Positions 15,751 through 28,783 are shown, counted from the stretch's first letter. The stretch: DNA of 64,000 nucleotides from Amorphochlora amoebiformis (GCA_054601695.1 BAAHQB010000317.1:124001-188000), one strand, 5' to 3'. Notes: generated by a model not told the origin, from the letters alone. Program-made: numbers and translations.

Positions 15751-16419
15751 CGACATAACCCTATTCCGAACAATAATGACAGATAGAATTCAAAAATAAA
15801 AAACAAAAAAAAATGAACAATAAAAAGGCGCGATTATGGTATTCGACTTGCCGAATTATAATATGACATTTAGAATTCAAAAATAAAAACAAAAACAAAA
15901 ATTAAAAAATAAATAATAAAAAGGCGTGATTATTGTGTGGGACTTACGAACTGCAAAACGGACACGTAGGATCGAAGCACATAAGAGCGAAGTTACAGGT
16001 ATAAGAATATCATTTATATGATATGTATATATCTCTATGTGTATGTGCATATATGTGTATGTGTATATGCATATATCTGTTATGTAAATATGTGTGTGTG
16101 CATAAGAGTGAGGTTACAGGTATATCAATATCATTTATATGATATGTATATATCTCTATGTGTATATGCATATATGTGTATGTGTATATGCATATATCTG
16201 TTATGTAAATATGTGTCATTATCAGTTACATTATATACAAATAAATATAAATAGATTGTGTGCATAAGAGTGAGGTTACAGGTATATCAATATCATTTAT
16301 ATGATATGTATATATCTCTATGTGTATATGCATATATGTGTATGGGTATATATATATTTTTTAAATATTTTTTATGCATAATGAGTCATATATATATATA
16401 TATGATATGTATATATCTC

Positions 16420-16470
<51 letters not shown>

Positions 16471-16520
16471 ATACGTATACACAATAGCGAGTTACAAATA
16501 TAACATTATCAGTTGCATGA

Positions 16521-16562
<42 letters not shown>

Positions 16563-16611
16563 GTTATATAAATATGTGTGTGTGCATATAGAGTGAGGTT
16601 ATAGGTATATA

Positions 16612-16664
<53 letters not shown>

Positions 16665-16883
16665 AGATATCTACACATATGCACATATTTGTGATGCATG
16701 TATATGTAAGAACATAAAAGCAGCTACGGTTGTATTAGTATCTGTTGTATTACACACATATGTATACATGCGTATTCTATATATGGTATATGTTCTTTGT
16801 AAAGAATTATTACAGATATATGAATGTCAGTTATTTCACATGCAAATGTTTACGTATATCCTCTCTATGCGTGTGTATTTACA

Positions 16884-16942
<59 letters not shown>

Positions 16943-16957
16943 AGAAGGACGTAATTG

Positions 16958-17016
<59 letters not shown>

Positions 17017-17600
17017 ATATATATTATAAATATATATATATGTATTACACATCAGATATATATATATATATACATATATATCAAACACTAAATGTCCATA
17101 TACATGCATTCCCGTCTAGATTTTTTTGTATATGTAACCCTCTCCCCTCTCTCTCCCCCCTCCTTTTTCCTTCAACCATACCCTCTCTCTCTCTAATATC
17201 TCCCCTCTCCTCTCTCTCCCTCTCTCTCTAATATCTCCCCTCTCCTCTCTCTCTCCCTCTCTCCTCTCTATCTCCCCTCTCCCCTCTCTCTAATCTCTCT
17301 CCTCTCTCCCCTTTCTCTAATCTCTCTCCCTCTCTCCTCTCTCTTTCCCTCTCTCCTCTCTCTCTCCCTCTCTCCGCTCTCTCTCCCTCTCTCCCCCTCC
17401 TCTCTAATCTCTCTCCCTCTCTCCCCTTTCTCTAATCTCTCTCCCTCTTCCCTCCTCCCTCTTTCCCTCTCTCCTCTCTCTCTCGCTCTCTCTGCTCTCT
17501 CTCCCTCTCTCTCCCTCTCTCTCTCTGAACTCTCTCTCCCTCTCTCGAATCTCTCTCCTCTCTCCTCTCTCCTCTCTCTCTCCCTCTCTCCCCTCTCTCC

Positions 17601-17645
<45 letters not shown>

Positions 17646-17704
17646 CTCTCTCCTCTCTCTCTCCTCCTCTCCTCTTCCTCTCCCTCTCTCCCCTCTCTCT
17701 CTCC

Positions 17705-17766
<62 letters not shown>

Positions 17767-18728
17767 CTCTCTCCTCTCCTCTTCCTCTCTCTCTCTCTCC
17801 TCTCTCTCTCCCTCTCTCCTCCTCTCTCTCTCTCCTCTCTCTCTCCCTCTCTCCAATCTCTCCCTCTCTCCTCTCTCTCTCTCTCTACTCTCCTCTCTCC
17901 TCTCTCCACACACTCTCTCTCTCTCCTTCTCTCCTCTCTCTCTCCTCCTCTCCTCTCTCTCTCCTCCTCTCCTCTCTCTCTCCCTTTCTCGAATCTCTCT
18001 CCCTCTCTCTTTTCTCTCTCTCTCTCTCTCTCATCTCTTTCTCCTCTCTCTCTCTCCCTCTCTCCACTCCCTCTCTCCTCTCTCTCTCTCCAATCTCTCT
18101 CCCTCCTCTCTCTCTCTCTACTCTTCTCTCTCCTCTCTCCACTCTCTCTCTCTCTCTCCTCTCTCCTCTCCTTCTCTTCTCCTCTCTCTCCCTCTCTCGA
18201 ATCTCTCTCCCTCTCTCTTTTCTCTCTCTCTCTCATCTCTCTCTCCTCTCTCTCTCCCTCTCTCCTCTCTCTCTCCCTCTCTCCCCTCTCTCCCTCTCTC
18301 CACTCCCTCTCTCCTCTCCCTCTCTCCAATCTCTCTCCCTCTCTCCTCCCTCTCTCTCTACTCTCCTCTCTCCTCTTTCCACTCTCTCTCTCTCTTTCTC
18401 TCCTCTCTCTCCTTCTCTCCTCCCTCTCTCCCTCTCTCGAATCTCTTTCTCTCTCTCTTTTCTCTCTCTCTCCCTCATCTCTCTCTCCTCACTCTCTCCT
18501 CTCTCTCTTTCTCTCCCTCCCTCCACTCTCTCTCCCTCTCTCTCTTTCTCTCCCTCCCTCCAATCTGTCTCTCTCTCCATTCTCTCTGTCTCTCTCCTCT
18601 CTCTCTCCCTCTCTCTTTCTCTTTTTCTTTTCTTTCTTCCACTCTTTCTTCTATTCTATTTCTTTGTTTCCTACTTATCCAATATCTTTCCCCTTCCAAC
18701 GATATACATAAATATATATATATATATA

Positions 18729-18777
<49 letters not shown>

Positions 18778-18843
18778 GTATAAGTATGTGTTACATAAGA
18801 GCGAAGTGTCATGTAAATGTATATGAGTTGCAATATATATACA

Positions 18844-18883
<40 letters not shown>

Positions 18884-18968
18884 CATAAATATGTATATAT
18901 ATATATATATATGTAGATACATTATATATATATATATATATGAGTGTGTATGTATATGTGTGATGTAT

Positions 18969-19014
<46 letters not shown>

Positions 19015-19093
19015 CATATATATATATATGTTTACATCAGGTATAAGCCTTTCGAATACTGGATATGATGTCACGTCAGTGGGGAAAGACGGT

Positions 19094-19131
<38 letters not shown>

Positions 19132-19927
19132 TTGTATGGTCATATGTATATATATATATATATATATCATATATATATATATATATATATATCATATATA
19201 TTATTAAAGAATAGTACAATAGAAGACAAAGACAGTGGTAAGTCTAGTATTAACCCTATTAACCCTATTAACCCTCTATTAACCCTATTAACCCTCTATT
19301 AACCCTATTAACCCTAACCCTCTATTAACCCTATTAACCCTCTATTAACCCTATTAACCCTAACCCTCTATTAACCCTATTAACCCTCTATTAACCCTAT
19401 TAACCCTAACCCTCTATTAACCCTACTAACCCTCTATTAACCCTATTAACCCTAACCCTCTATTAACCCTATTAACCCTCTATTAACCCTATTAACCCTA
19501 ACCCACTATTAACCATATTAACCCTAACCCACTATTAACCCTATTAACCCTAACCCACTATTAACCATATTAACCTACTATTAACCCTAACCCACTATTA
19601 ACCCTATTAACCCTAACACACTATTAACGCTAAAAAATCTAACACACTATTAACCCTATTAACCCTAACCCTAACCCTAACCCTAAAAACTCTAACTCAC
19701 TATTAACCTATTAACCCTAACCCACTATTAACCCTATTAACCCTAACACACTATTAACCCTAAAAACTCTAACACAGTATTAACCTATTAACCCTAACCC
19801 ACTATTAACCCTATTAACCCTAACACAGTATTAACCTATTATTAACCCTACCCCTCATCATCTTTAGGAAAAATCCGTACTTTTGATCTCACAAAGGGGG
19901 AATGTTTCCTGGTAGAAATGTACATAT

Positions 19928-19977
<50 letters not shown>

Positions 19978-20137
19978 GTGTGTGGTGGTAGAGTTACCCC
20001 GTAGAAGTGAGTATATATGCATATATAATATATATATATATATTATATATATATATATATATTATATATATAATATATATATACATATGTATGTGATAGA
20101 GAGACCCTAATCCTACCTTTAACCCGTACATATACGT

Positions 20138-20182
<45 letters not shown>

Positions 20183-20989
20183 CATATATACATATGTATA
20201 CATATATATATATATATATATGTACAATATGTGTATATATATATATATATATATCTATTTATTCATGTATTTTTGGTTTGTATGCATCAATTTTAGTACG
20301 ATACATAATGGGAAATATACATATATATATATATATTTATATGTATATATATATATATATATATGAATATTTCTGTTTATATTCAATGTATAAATATATA
20401 TATATATATATATATATGTTATATATTATATAGATAATATATATATATATGTATATTATTTATACAATATATAATATATATAATATATATATATATATAT
20501 CCATGTATATTATATATATATATATGTATAATATATATAGTATGTGATATACATATATATATATATCAAACTTAACATCTCAGAACATCGATGCCAGGGA
20601 AAGTCTCACATGTGTTGAAACGGATGGTGACGTGGTATGTAGACCTAGAGTTAGGGTTAGGGTTAGGGTTAGGGTTAGGATTAGGGTTAGGGTTAGGATC
20701 AGATTATTCAGCATGTCTTAGTCCGAGGACCATTGACTCCTCCACATTGTGGGGCGGGTTTGGGTTAGGGTTAGGGTTATGGTTGGGGATAAGGTTAGGA
20801 TCAGATTATTCAGCATGTCTTAGTCCGAGGACCATTGACTCGGTTAGGGTTAGGGTTAGGGTTAGGGTTAGGGTTAGGGTTAGGGTTAGGGTTAGGGTTA
20901 GGGTATCGTCAAGCTTAACATTATGGTTACGGTAGTCATACACCACTCGTGTGCATGCATTATCATACATGTTGGTATTAACAACATCA

Positions 20990-21022
<33 letters not shown>

Positions 21023-21095
21023 TTTTAGATATATAGTTATGCTATGTTTTCCAGTCGTCATGGTGTACCTCAGATCCAACTTCTCTCCACTCTTA

Positions 21096-21130
<35 letters not shown>

Positions 21131-21547
21131 GATATATTATATATATATATATATGTATTGAAATTGCCAGATCATATCGGGAGGAGAAGAAGGGAGAATT
21201 AAGGTGTGGGATATGAACGAAGCCGACACAAAGATACATCTGGTTGCTCTTTCAACTTCCCACATCTCTCCTTTCTCGAAGTCCTAGACCTTTAAATCTC
21301 TCTCCACCTCTGTGTTTCGTAGTTGGTATTGCGGTTAGACTTATATATTTTTACATTTTTCTATCTACTCTCTCTGTCTCTGTGTATCTCTACATCTATC
21401 TATTTTTTCTATCATTTTTAGATGTGCGTTTATGTATATCATCTACAAAAGTAATAGATTGTGGAAATAGATATTCATGTGTGTGAGTGTGTTGTGTGTG
21501 TGTGTGTGTGTAATGTGTGCTTGTTTTCGATGTATATATATATATGT

Positions 21548-21589
<42 letters not shown>

Positions 21590-21592
21590 CAT

Positions 21593-21626
<34 letters not shown>

Positions 21627-21859
21627 CCCAAACATCCATCCTAAACATCCTCAACATATGCTTTCGGTAATATATATCTACATTTATTAATAATTTACAT
21701 ATATATATATATATATATAATTTTAGGGATATTGAATGAAAGTTGATTCCAGTATTAATAGTAATGGTGTTCGTATTTATGCATTAGCCTAAGGTGAAGA
21801 CTGAGGCTATGGGCGCGATTTCTGCCTTCTCATTGTCTCGAGATGGAGCATGGTGGGTG

Positions 21860-21898
<39 letters not shown>

Positions 21899-21929
21899 AT
21901 ATATATATATATATGTATATTATATGTGT

Positions 21930-21969
<40 letters not shown>

Positions 21970-22278
21970 CATGTAATATATAAATATATAAATATATAAA
22001 TGTACTAGAACTACACACATGAATGCGCGTGCGCATATGCATGGCGCATGCATATAAAACACACATATACACATATACACACATATACACATACTCACAC
22101 ACATATATATACATACACAGTACATCCAACAAAATACCTATTACCTGTTGTAAATTTATACTAGTTACATGCGTGTATAGAGTGCATATAATATAATTTA
22201 CATCGTAATTTCAGGTTAGCTGTCGCCCTGGAGGATGAGAAGGGGCCGAAAGATGTTGTCATCTTCTCCTCAGATTAG
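325..22278 (+). CDS. BEACH-WD40 protein, FAN/NSMAF type (5' end off window), about 38 exons
   Basis: FAN/NSMAF-type proteins are large scaffolds that link receptors or membranes to signalling and trafficking. Exons read: 325-374, 859-887, 1425-1461 (end of PH-BEACH); BEACH 2787-2854, 3034-3100, 3266-3331, 3486-3557, 3738-3794, 4230-4288, 4543-4630, 4939-5001, 5633-5685, 5985-6039, 6211-6264, 6483-6536, 6908-6943, 7064-7127; linker 7456-7487, 7954-8036, about 8180-8312, 9621-9655; WD40 9709-9788, 10303-10372, 10636-10677, 11295-11357, 11648-11689, 12188-12244, 13405-13494, 14451-14494, 14864-14896, 15344-15368, 15924-15998, 19041-19091, 19868-19911, 20584-20634, 21171-21242, 21788-21852, 22215-22278 (TAG stop). 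BEACH hallmarks are [50 protein letters not shown] and FGQTPRQ followed by SPHP. WD hallmarks are [26 protein letters not shown] and IIVWDLRT. The order BEACH then WD40, and the motif LALSSC before GSWDN, match NSMAF. Phases agree at nearly every junction; exceptions are 8036/8180 and 11689/12188. Confidence 0.9.
1056..1385 (+). repeat. Tandem repeat of about 55-75 bp in a BEACH gene intron
   Basis: About five imperfect copies share the blocks AACGTATTTGCTAACNCTGA, CCCTATAAATTACTGCGAAA and TTGTTGGTCTAACCCTAACC. Copy lengths vary by internal deletion; the copy near 1130-1183 lacks the TTGTTGGTC block. The repeat joins CCCTAA telomere-like sequence on both sides and lies just upstream of the exon at 1425-1461. 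Confidence 0.8.
1635..2786 (+). repeat. 36-bp minisatellite, 32 units, made of a duplicated 3' splice site plus exon start
   Basis: Every unit is 24 nt encoding I-S-N-Y-E-Y-L-L followed by CCTAATACTCAG. The real BEACH exon begins at 2787 with the same eight codons and then continues RVNHEAGR. Each unit therefore carries a CTAAT branch-like box, an AG acceptor and the exon start. Spacing is exact: 1152 bp is 32 times 36. Variants are few: CTG/CTA (both Leu), AAC/AAT (both Asn), ACT/ATT in the intron-like part, and private changes in the first two units. The block at 1801-2100 recurs 540 bp later at 2341-2640. The open frame of about 400 codons over the array is a by-product of a stop-free 36-bp unit. 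Confidence 0.95.
5826..5984 (+). repeat. CCCTAA telomere-like tract ending at a 3' splice site
   Basis: Degenerate CCCTAACCC repeats run up to CCCTAATCTTAG, directly before the BEACH exon at 5985. Two partial repeats of a motif around 'TTAATTTTACCCAA' are embedded. The repeats supply CTAAC/CTAAT branch-like boxes and a pyrimidine-rich strand. Confidence 0.75.
6952..7063 (+). repeat. CCCTAA telomere-like tract filling a short intron
   Basis: The intron between BEACH exons 6908-6943 and 7064-7127 is mostly CCCTAA-type sequence and ends in CCCTACCCTAG. It has no TA microsatellite. Confidence 0.75.
10697..11250 (+). repeat. TTAGGG array with an embedded 'AATACTCTTCGCG' higher-order unit
   Basis: Runs of TTAGGG alternate with a unit holding GTGTTAAGTTA, CCTTAGGGTTAGCCTT and AATACTCTTCGCG. 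I count six copies of the last block, starting near 10772, 10849, 10921, 10987, 11048 and 11126 (the sixth reads CTCCTCGCG). Repeat spacing is about 60-80 bp and varies with the number of TTAGGG copies. It lies in the intron between WD40 exons 10636-10677 and 11295-11357. Confidence 0.85.
12615..13320 (+). repeat. CA-rich minisatellite with a 15-bp core
   Basis: The core ACACACATACGCAAA is repeated nearly perfectly from about 12630 to 12870 and degenerates into mixed CACACATA sequence to about 13320. It sits in the intron upstream of the WD40 exon at 13405. Open frames across it (VCVCFAYVC or HTYAKHTHT) are low-complexity shadows. Confidence 0.85.
13862..14035 (+). repeat. Three tandem copies of a palindrome-bearing unit of about 60-75 bp
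   Basis: The block CATATGAATCATATRTTGAT, followed by GGAGA, occurs at about 13873, 13936 and 14007, each preceded by GTAAGTAYT. CATATGAATCATATG is a near-palindrome. It lies within a WD40 gene intron; no coding role is seen. Confidence 0.7.
14495..14863 (+). repeat. Intron made almost entirely of CCCTAA telomere-type repeats
   Basis: The donor GTAAAT follows exon 14451-14494 at once and the acceptor CTTAG precedes exon 14864-14896. The 369 bp between are CCCTAA repeats, perfect in the stretches 14503-14560 and 14755-14805 and degenerate elsewhere. Phases of the two flanking WD40 exons agree, so the repeat block is the whole intron. Confidence 0.85.
14904..15253 (+). repeat. (GA)n purine tract
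   Basis: An imperfect GAGA tract on the plus strand follows WD40 exon 14864-14896 and fills most of the intron before exon 15344-15368. Confidence 0.85.
15828..15860 (+). pseudogene. Decayed tandem copy of a WD40 exon start
   Basis: The true exon at 15924 starts AAG|GCGTGATTATTGTGTGG. A copy 96 bp upstream starts AAG|GCGCGATTATGGTATTC. The upstream A-rich flank (AGAATTCAAAAATAAAAA) is duplicated too. The copy keeps the acceptor but its coding part decays into AT-rich sequence. Confidence 0.7.
15980..16290 (+). repeat. Tandem duplication of a WD40 exon end with its 5' splice site
   Basis: The exon end CATAAGAGCGAAGTTACAG|GTATAA at 15998/15999 recurs as CATAAGAGTGAGGTTACAG|GTATAT at 16101-16120 and at 16263-16282. 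The following intron start (TATCATTTATATGATATGTA) is also repeated. More degraded copies appear near 16490 and 16583. Only the first copy is joined to a full exon. Confidence 0.8.
17135..18665 (+). repeat. 1.5-kb (CT)n polypyrimidine tract
   Basis: CTCTCTCC-type repeats on the plus strand (the sense strand of the BEACH-WD40 gene) run without a clear break. The long RERE/GERER open frames on the minus strand are its translation. It lies within the large intron 15999-19040. Confidence 0.9.
19229..19858 (+). repeat. AACCCTATT/AACCCTCTATT satellite, telomere-repeat variant
   Basis: Alternating AACCCTATT and AACCCTCTATT or AACCCACTATT units, with patches of true CCCTAA. It ends just before the acceptor CATCTTTAG of WD40 exon 19868-19911. 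Confidence 0.85.
20645..20905 (+). repeat. TTAGGG arrays with two copies of a 41-bp non-telomeric motif
   Basis: TTAGGG repeats begin about 15 nt after the donor of WD40 exon 20584-20634. The motif TCAGATTATTCAGCATGTCT plus TAGTCCGAGGACCATTGACTC occurs at 20699-20739 and 20801-20841. An inverted third copy with one visible mismatch lies at 955-996, in another intron of the same gene. Confidence 0.85.
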
Positions 22279-22837
22279 CATTAGATTAGATTTGACCGTA
22301 GCGGCTCATTGTAGCTGGTAGATTTGACCGCAGCGGCCCACTACAACCAGAGGGCCATATGCCAGTTTTAAAATGCAAGTCAAATGTTCCTCATGATTTA
22401 CATCTGAAGTGAGAGATATTTAGTAGTATATAATCAAGATAATCCTTGAACTAGATGAAACTTCAGACCCTGAGACCTAGGTATCTGGTATTAGATATAT
22501 ATTCTAGGTATTACTATTCTAGGTCTGAAATGTACTAGAACAGATCTAGCAGATAGATATTCTCTAGATTCTAGATATTCATGCATATATACTAGATATA
22601 TATATATACATATATAGATATCTCCATGTTGAATTACTAGAAATAGACTCTGGGTAGCTTATCGACGGTTTTTAAGTACCATGAACTTGGACAATATAAG
22701 ATTCAGGAAATGTATCGGACTGTCCCTGAAGCTCAATAAGTCTGCGATCCGCATATCTAGCATATATCTTATGCTGCGGATCAGAAATCTGTGGATCCAG
22801 CCAAATAGATGTAACTAGTGGTAAAACACTTAATCTC
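22279..22837. other. Intergenic DNA between convergent genes, CTAG-rich
   Basis: The stretch separates the TAG stop of the BEACH-WD40 gene from the TAA stop of the minus-strand Lys-rich gene. It lacks long TA runs. Two short repeats of TTTGACCGYAGCGGCYCA lie at about 22290 and 22323. From about 22440 to 22640 it is rich in CTAG (CTAGAT, TCTAGGT). I see no coding sequence. Confidence 0.6.
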
Positions 22838-23484
22838 TTACTGGTAAGAAGACCATGTCTGCGGCGCTGTTGACGCTCGGTAGATTCTTTGCTGTTCTCT
22901 CTCGGCCTTTGTTAGCCGGGTACACAACACACATTATTATATGAAAATGAAATACGTTATGTATGAAAGTAAGCAATGGGTTAAATATATTTTCCAGTGT
23001 TATTTTTAAGCGTTACAAAGATTCTTTTTAATATATATATATATGTATACATCTTATATAAATATAATTTTTATGCACATATTTACATATTTCATAAACA
23101 TGTGTACATGCCTATATATATATGTATATATGTCTGTATTTATTGGCTAGATTATTCTCATAAGTACAATACACATGTATATACACACATAATACATGTG
23201 TGTATAAATGTATATAAACATTGTATAATTTATACATACACATATATATATGTGTGTATATATTCTATTTATTTATTTACATTTACACATACATATATAT
23301 ATATATACATATAATATGTATATGTTATATTTATGTTTACATATGTGTATGTATGTATATATATATATATATATATGTATATGTATATATATTCTAGATA
23401 TATGTACACTTATCTATATATGTACATATTCTAGATCTGTGTGATATAGTATACATATAATACATTTTAGCACATATACATATT

Positions 23485-23516
<32 letters not shown>

Positions 23517-23752
23517 CATACATATTGTATATTTATATATATGTATGTATATAATCTAGCAGTTCTACCTTCTCCTTTTTCTTCTTTTTCTTCTTTTTCC
23601 TCTTCTTTTTAGCCTTCCTGCGCGCAGCCTCATCGTCGCTATCCGAATCAGTGTTCGAGCTATTATCACTAAGGCAAATGTTAAAGATATGTATACATGT
23701 ATTTTGTTGTATGTACAGTGTACAGATGTGTGTGTATACATATTTTATGTAT

Positions 23753-23801
<49 letters not shown>

Positions 23802-23879
23802 GATAATGTATTTATACGTACATGTACACATGAAATGCACATACATAATATGTGTGTATATATATACATATAATATATA

Positions 23880-23931
<52 letters not shown>

Positions 23932-24256
23932 GTATACAAGCATGGCAATGAAAATATGTATATTTAGATGTATTTCTTGTATGTACAATATACAGATATA
24001 TGTGTGTGTATACATATTTTATTTATCTGTTTGGGATAATAGTATTTATACGTACATGTATACATGAAATGCATTACACAATGTATATATATATATACAT
24101 ATATATATATAATATATATAATATATATATATATACATATGCATATATATATATATATATATATTTATATATGTGCATATACATACACATGCATGGTAGG
24201 TATATATTATATATATATATATACACACACACATACATAACATATAAATAAACATG

Positions 24257-24319
<63 letters not shown>

Positions 24320-24390
24320 ATACATATATATACACACAAGCATGGTATATATATATGTATGTAGATACATATATATATATATTATGTACA

Positions 24391-24424
<34 letters not shown>

Positions 24425-24433
24425 AAATATATA

Positions 24434-24478
<45 letters not shown>

Positions 24479-24615
24479 AGTGTACATACGCATGTATAAT
24501 ATGTATGAATATGTGTATTAATACATTGCAATCATACGTATTATGATTTTTATGCTATATCTACAAATGAACACTGTGTAATGTATACAAGCACAAACTA
24601 TAAATCTATACACAG

Positions 24616-24646
<31 letters not shown>

Positions 24647-24689
24647 ATATATATTGTTTATATTTATATATGAGTACATATATGTGTAT

Positions 24690-24782
<93 letters not shown>

Positions 24783-25054
24783 ACCTAGGCAATGCCAGTT
24801 TTTTTTTCTTTTTTCGCTTCTTTCGCCGCTTTCTTCTTGCCTCCTCCTCGCTATCATCGGAGCTGTTGGACGAAGATTAAGTGTATGTTTGTAAGTAGTG
24901 AATGTGTACATGTACGTGTATATATATACATATTCGTGAGTTTATTTTATATATATATATATATATATATGCATGGGTATCTATCTGGATATATATATAT
25001 ATATATATATATACAATATATATATATATATAGGTATATATATTATGCATACAT

Positions 25055-25087
<33 letters not shown>

Positions 25088-25113
25088 CAAACATATACAT
25101 AATATATATATAT

Positions 25114-25155
<42 letters not shown>

Positions 25156-25576
25156 CAATATGTACATCTACATGCATACATATGTATTTATGTAAATGTA
25201 CTACATGTAGATATTATATATATATATATATATGCATATGTATAAATATGGATATATACATATATATATACATGATATAATATATATATGTGTATATATA
25301 TATATATATATATAACCACACTCATATATATATATTATATACATATGTGTGTGTATGTATATACATATATATATATAAATTTATATATATATATATATAT
25401 ATAAATATGTATATACATGTATACATACATATATATATATATGTATATTGTATTTATGTATTATATCTGGAGGAATTAGATATATTTAACTATATATATA
25501 TATGTGTATATATATACATATTTAAAATATAAAAATATATTTGTCACATACACATAACCACACACACACATACATT

Positions 25577-25616
<40 letters not shown>

Positions 25617-25894
25617 ATATCCACATATATATACGCACACACACACACACAAACATATATATATATATATATATATATATTACACATCATAGATGTAAAA
25701 AATGTATATATTTTCTGTATTATACCTGGAGGAATCAGTGGTATCCTCAGAGGAATCCGACTCATCTGAATCCGATTCGTACCTTTTGGCTTTTCTGTAT
25801 GTACATATGTTATATATATATATATATATGTATATATATGTACAAGTTTATACACGTCGATATGTATACATACATGAACATATTTAAACATTAG

Positions 25895-25937
<43 letters not shown>

Positions 25938-25951
25938 ATATATGTGTGTAC

Positions 25952-25989
<38 letters not shown>

Positions 25990-26415
25990 ATATATTATGT
26001 AATGAATATAATGTGTATATGTGTTTGTTTTTGGGGCATATATACAAAAAAATATAGATATATATATACATATCTCTAAATGTATTTTTTATATATGTAA
26101 TATACAAACATATATATAATACGTATATTTACACATATATGTATGTTTACATCTATCCATTTGTGGTCAGACACTATAGTACATATATTATACACATTAG
26201 TAAGTATTTACATACTAGATTTAAAAATGATACTATTTACACATAGTGAATACATAGTTAAGGATTGCCGACTTTTTCTTCTTCTTTTTCTTAGTTTTCT
26301 TCTTTTTTGCCGAGCTTTTCAGTTCTACCCTGCCTGTGATATGTATTTTGTAAGAAATAAAAATACGCACATACACATTATAAATTGTACGTACGCGCAA
26401 GTAAAAAGGTGTATA

Positions 26416-26467
<52 letters not shown>

Positions 26468-27010
26468 TGTATATACATAATTATATGTACACATATCTAT
26501 ATATGTGTATATATTGCAATATATTGTAATACAATAGATATTTTTTATATTATAATACATATATATATATATATATATATACATATATATGTATATATAT
26601 TATATGTGTATATAAATATATGTGTATATGTACATGTGTTTATATTATGTATATAATATATTTATACATTATATTGTTATGATACATAAAGTTATTTATT
26701 TTTACGTTTGGACTACGTTTACAAACACACACACACACATACATTACACGCACACATAAAACACACAAGCTCACGCACAGTACATACACACACACATACA
26801 CATTATATATATATGTATGTGTATATATATATATATATCTAAAATGCATAACCATAATATTTTTCTAATGTATGTTACATGGTAGAAAACATATATTCGC
26901 AAATTCATTCATACATACATATAAAATGATTACATTTGATGCGTATATAGACCTAACTCGAACACAAATTTCCGTAAATGTTACACACACACATATATAT
27001 ATATATATAT

Positions 27011-27045
<35 letters not shown>

Positions 27046-27375
27046 CTCTCGGGTTCACCTGAGGACTTGCGATCCTTGATGGAGAGCCGCCCTAAACCTC
27101 CGCTGTCGTTGAAAAAGTAGTCTTCGGACGATATCGCGTTAGGGTTGCGCTTGAGAGCGGCCCTGAGATTATTTACATAAATGTTCAGATTTGTGTATAT
27201 GCTTATGTATGTAAAGATATATGTAATGTTTGGATTTGTGTATTTTGTGTATGTGTGTGTATATTGTGTACTGTATAACAATACTGATAGTAATAAAAAT
27301 GGTGTTTGTGTGAGACACTTGTATAAATTTGCATATTTGTACATATATATATATAATTATACATATTAATGTATA

Positions 27376-27410
<35 letters not shown>

Positions 27411-27490
27411 GAATATGTAATATCCTATATTACGCGGTATATAAATACATATCACATATGTTAGTAAGGACACATACATGTATATTTATT

Positions 27491-27557
<67 letters not shown>

Positions 27558-27602
27558 TAATATATATGTATATGTATATTATGTACATGTAATAATATAC
27601 AT

Positions 27603-27645
<43 letters not shown>

Positions 27646-27698
27646 TTACATGTATCATATATGTATGCATATATATATATATATGTATATATGTTATT

Positions 27699-27740
<42 letters not shown>

Positions 27741-27827
27741 CATGTACGTAAATATATATATGTACATGCAGATATTATATATATATATATATTTATGTAC
27801 AATATATATCTATATATGTGTACACAT

Positions 27828-27875
<48 letters not shown>

Positions 27876-27883
27876 TATGTGTT

Positions 27884-27919
<36 letters not shown>

Positions 27920-28393
27920 ATATATTACATATATAATATATATATATATATATACATACATACATACATATACATGTATATATGCATATATTGCATGTAA
28001 ACATATATAAACATACGCAGATGTATACATGCACATGTATACATGTGTATATATGTATATGTATATGTATATATATTACATACATATATATATGTGCATA
28101 CCAAATATCTATATGTATACACACAAACGTATATACATATATATACATATATATGTATATATTTGAAAATATATGTATAGATATAATATATGTATATAAA
28201 GTATATCATCGCATACAACCTAAAAGCATGTCATATGTGTTAAGATATATGTAAATTTACGGATATTGGAGTAAGGAAAAACAAAAGGGTAGAGAGGCGG
28301 TACTTATCCCGCTGTTCGTAAGCGTTCGACGACATGAATCCGTCATTTCGAGTTGGTATGAGGTTTCCAAGTGGTTCTGGAAGAATACGTACC

Positions 28394-28441
<48 letters not shown>

Positions 28442-28677
28442 AATATATATATGTATATATATGTATAAATCTAGACATAAGTGTGAGTACGTATGAAATT
28501 ATAAATAAATCTACTTTGGGATTTACAAGATCAGGACGTCTATCTTGTTCACTTCAATTCGTCTTTATTACACACACAAACATATGTATGTGTATATATT
28601 CAGTAGTATATATGTATATGTATGTATGTATACATATGTATAATTATATGTATGTATGTATATATATATGTAATATG

Positions 28678-28722
<45 letters not shown>

Positions 28723-28746
28723 ATATGTAATATATATACATATATA

Positions 28747-28783
<37 letters not shown>

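Noticed and set aside
17268-18580. Long RERE/GERER protein frames on the minus strand
   Set aside because: These are translations of the (CT)n tract, with no splice or codon signature.
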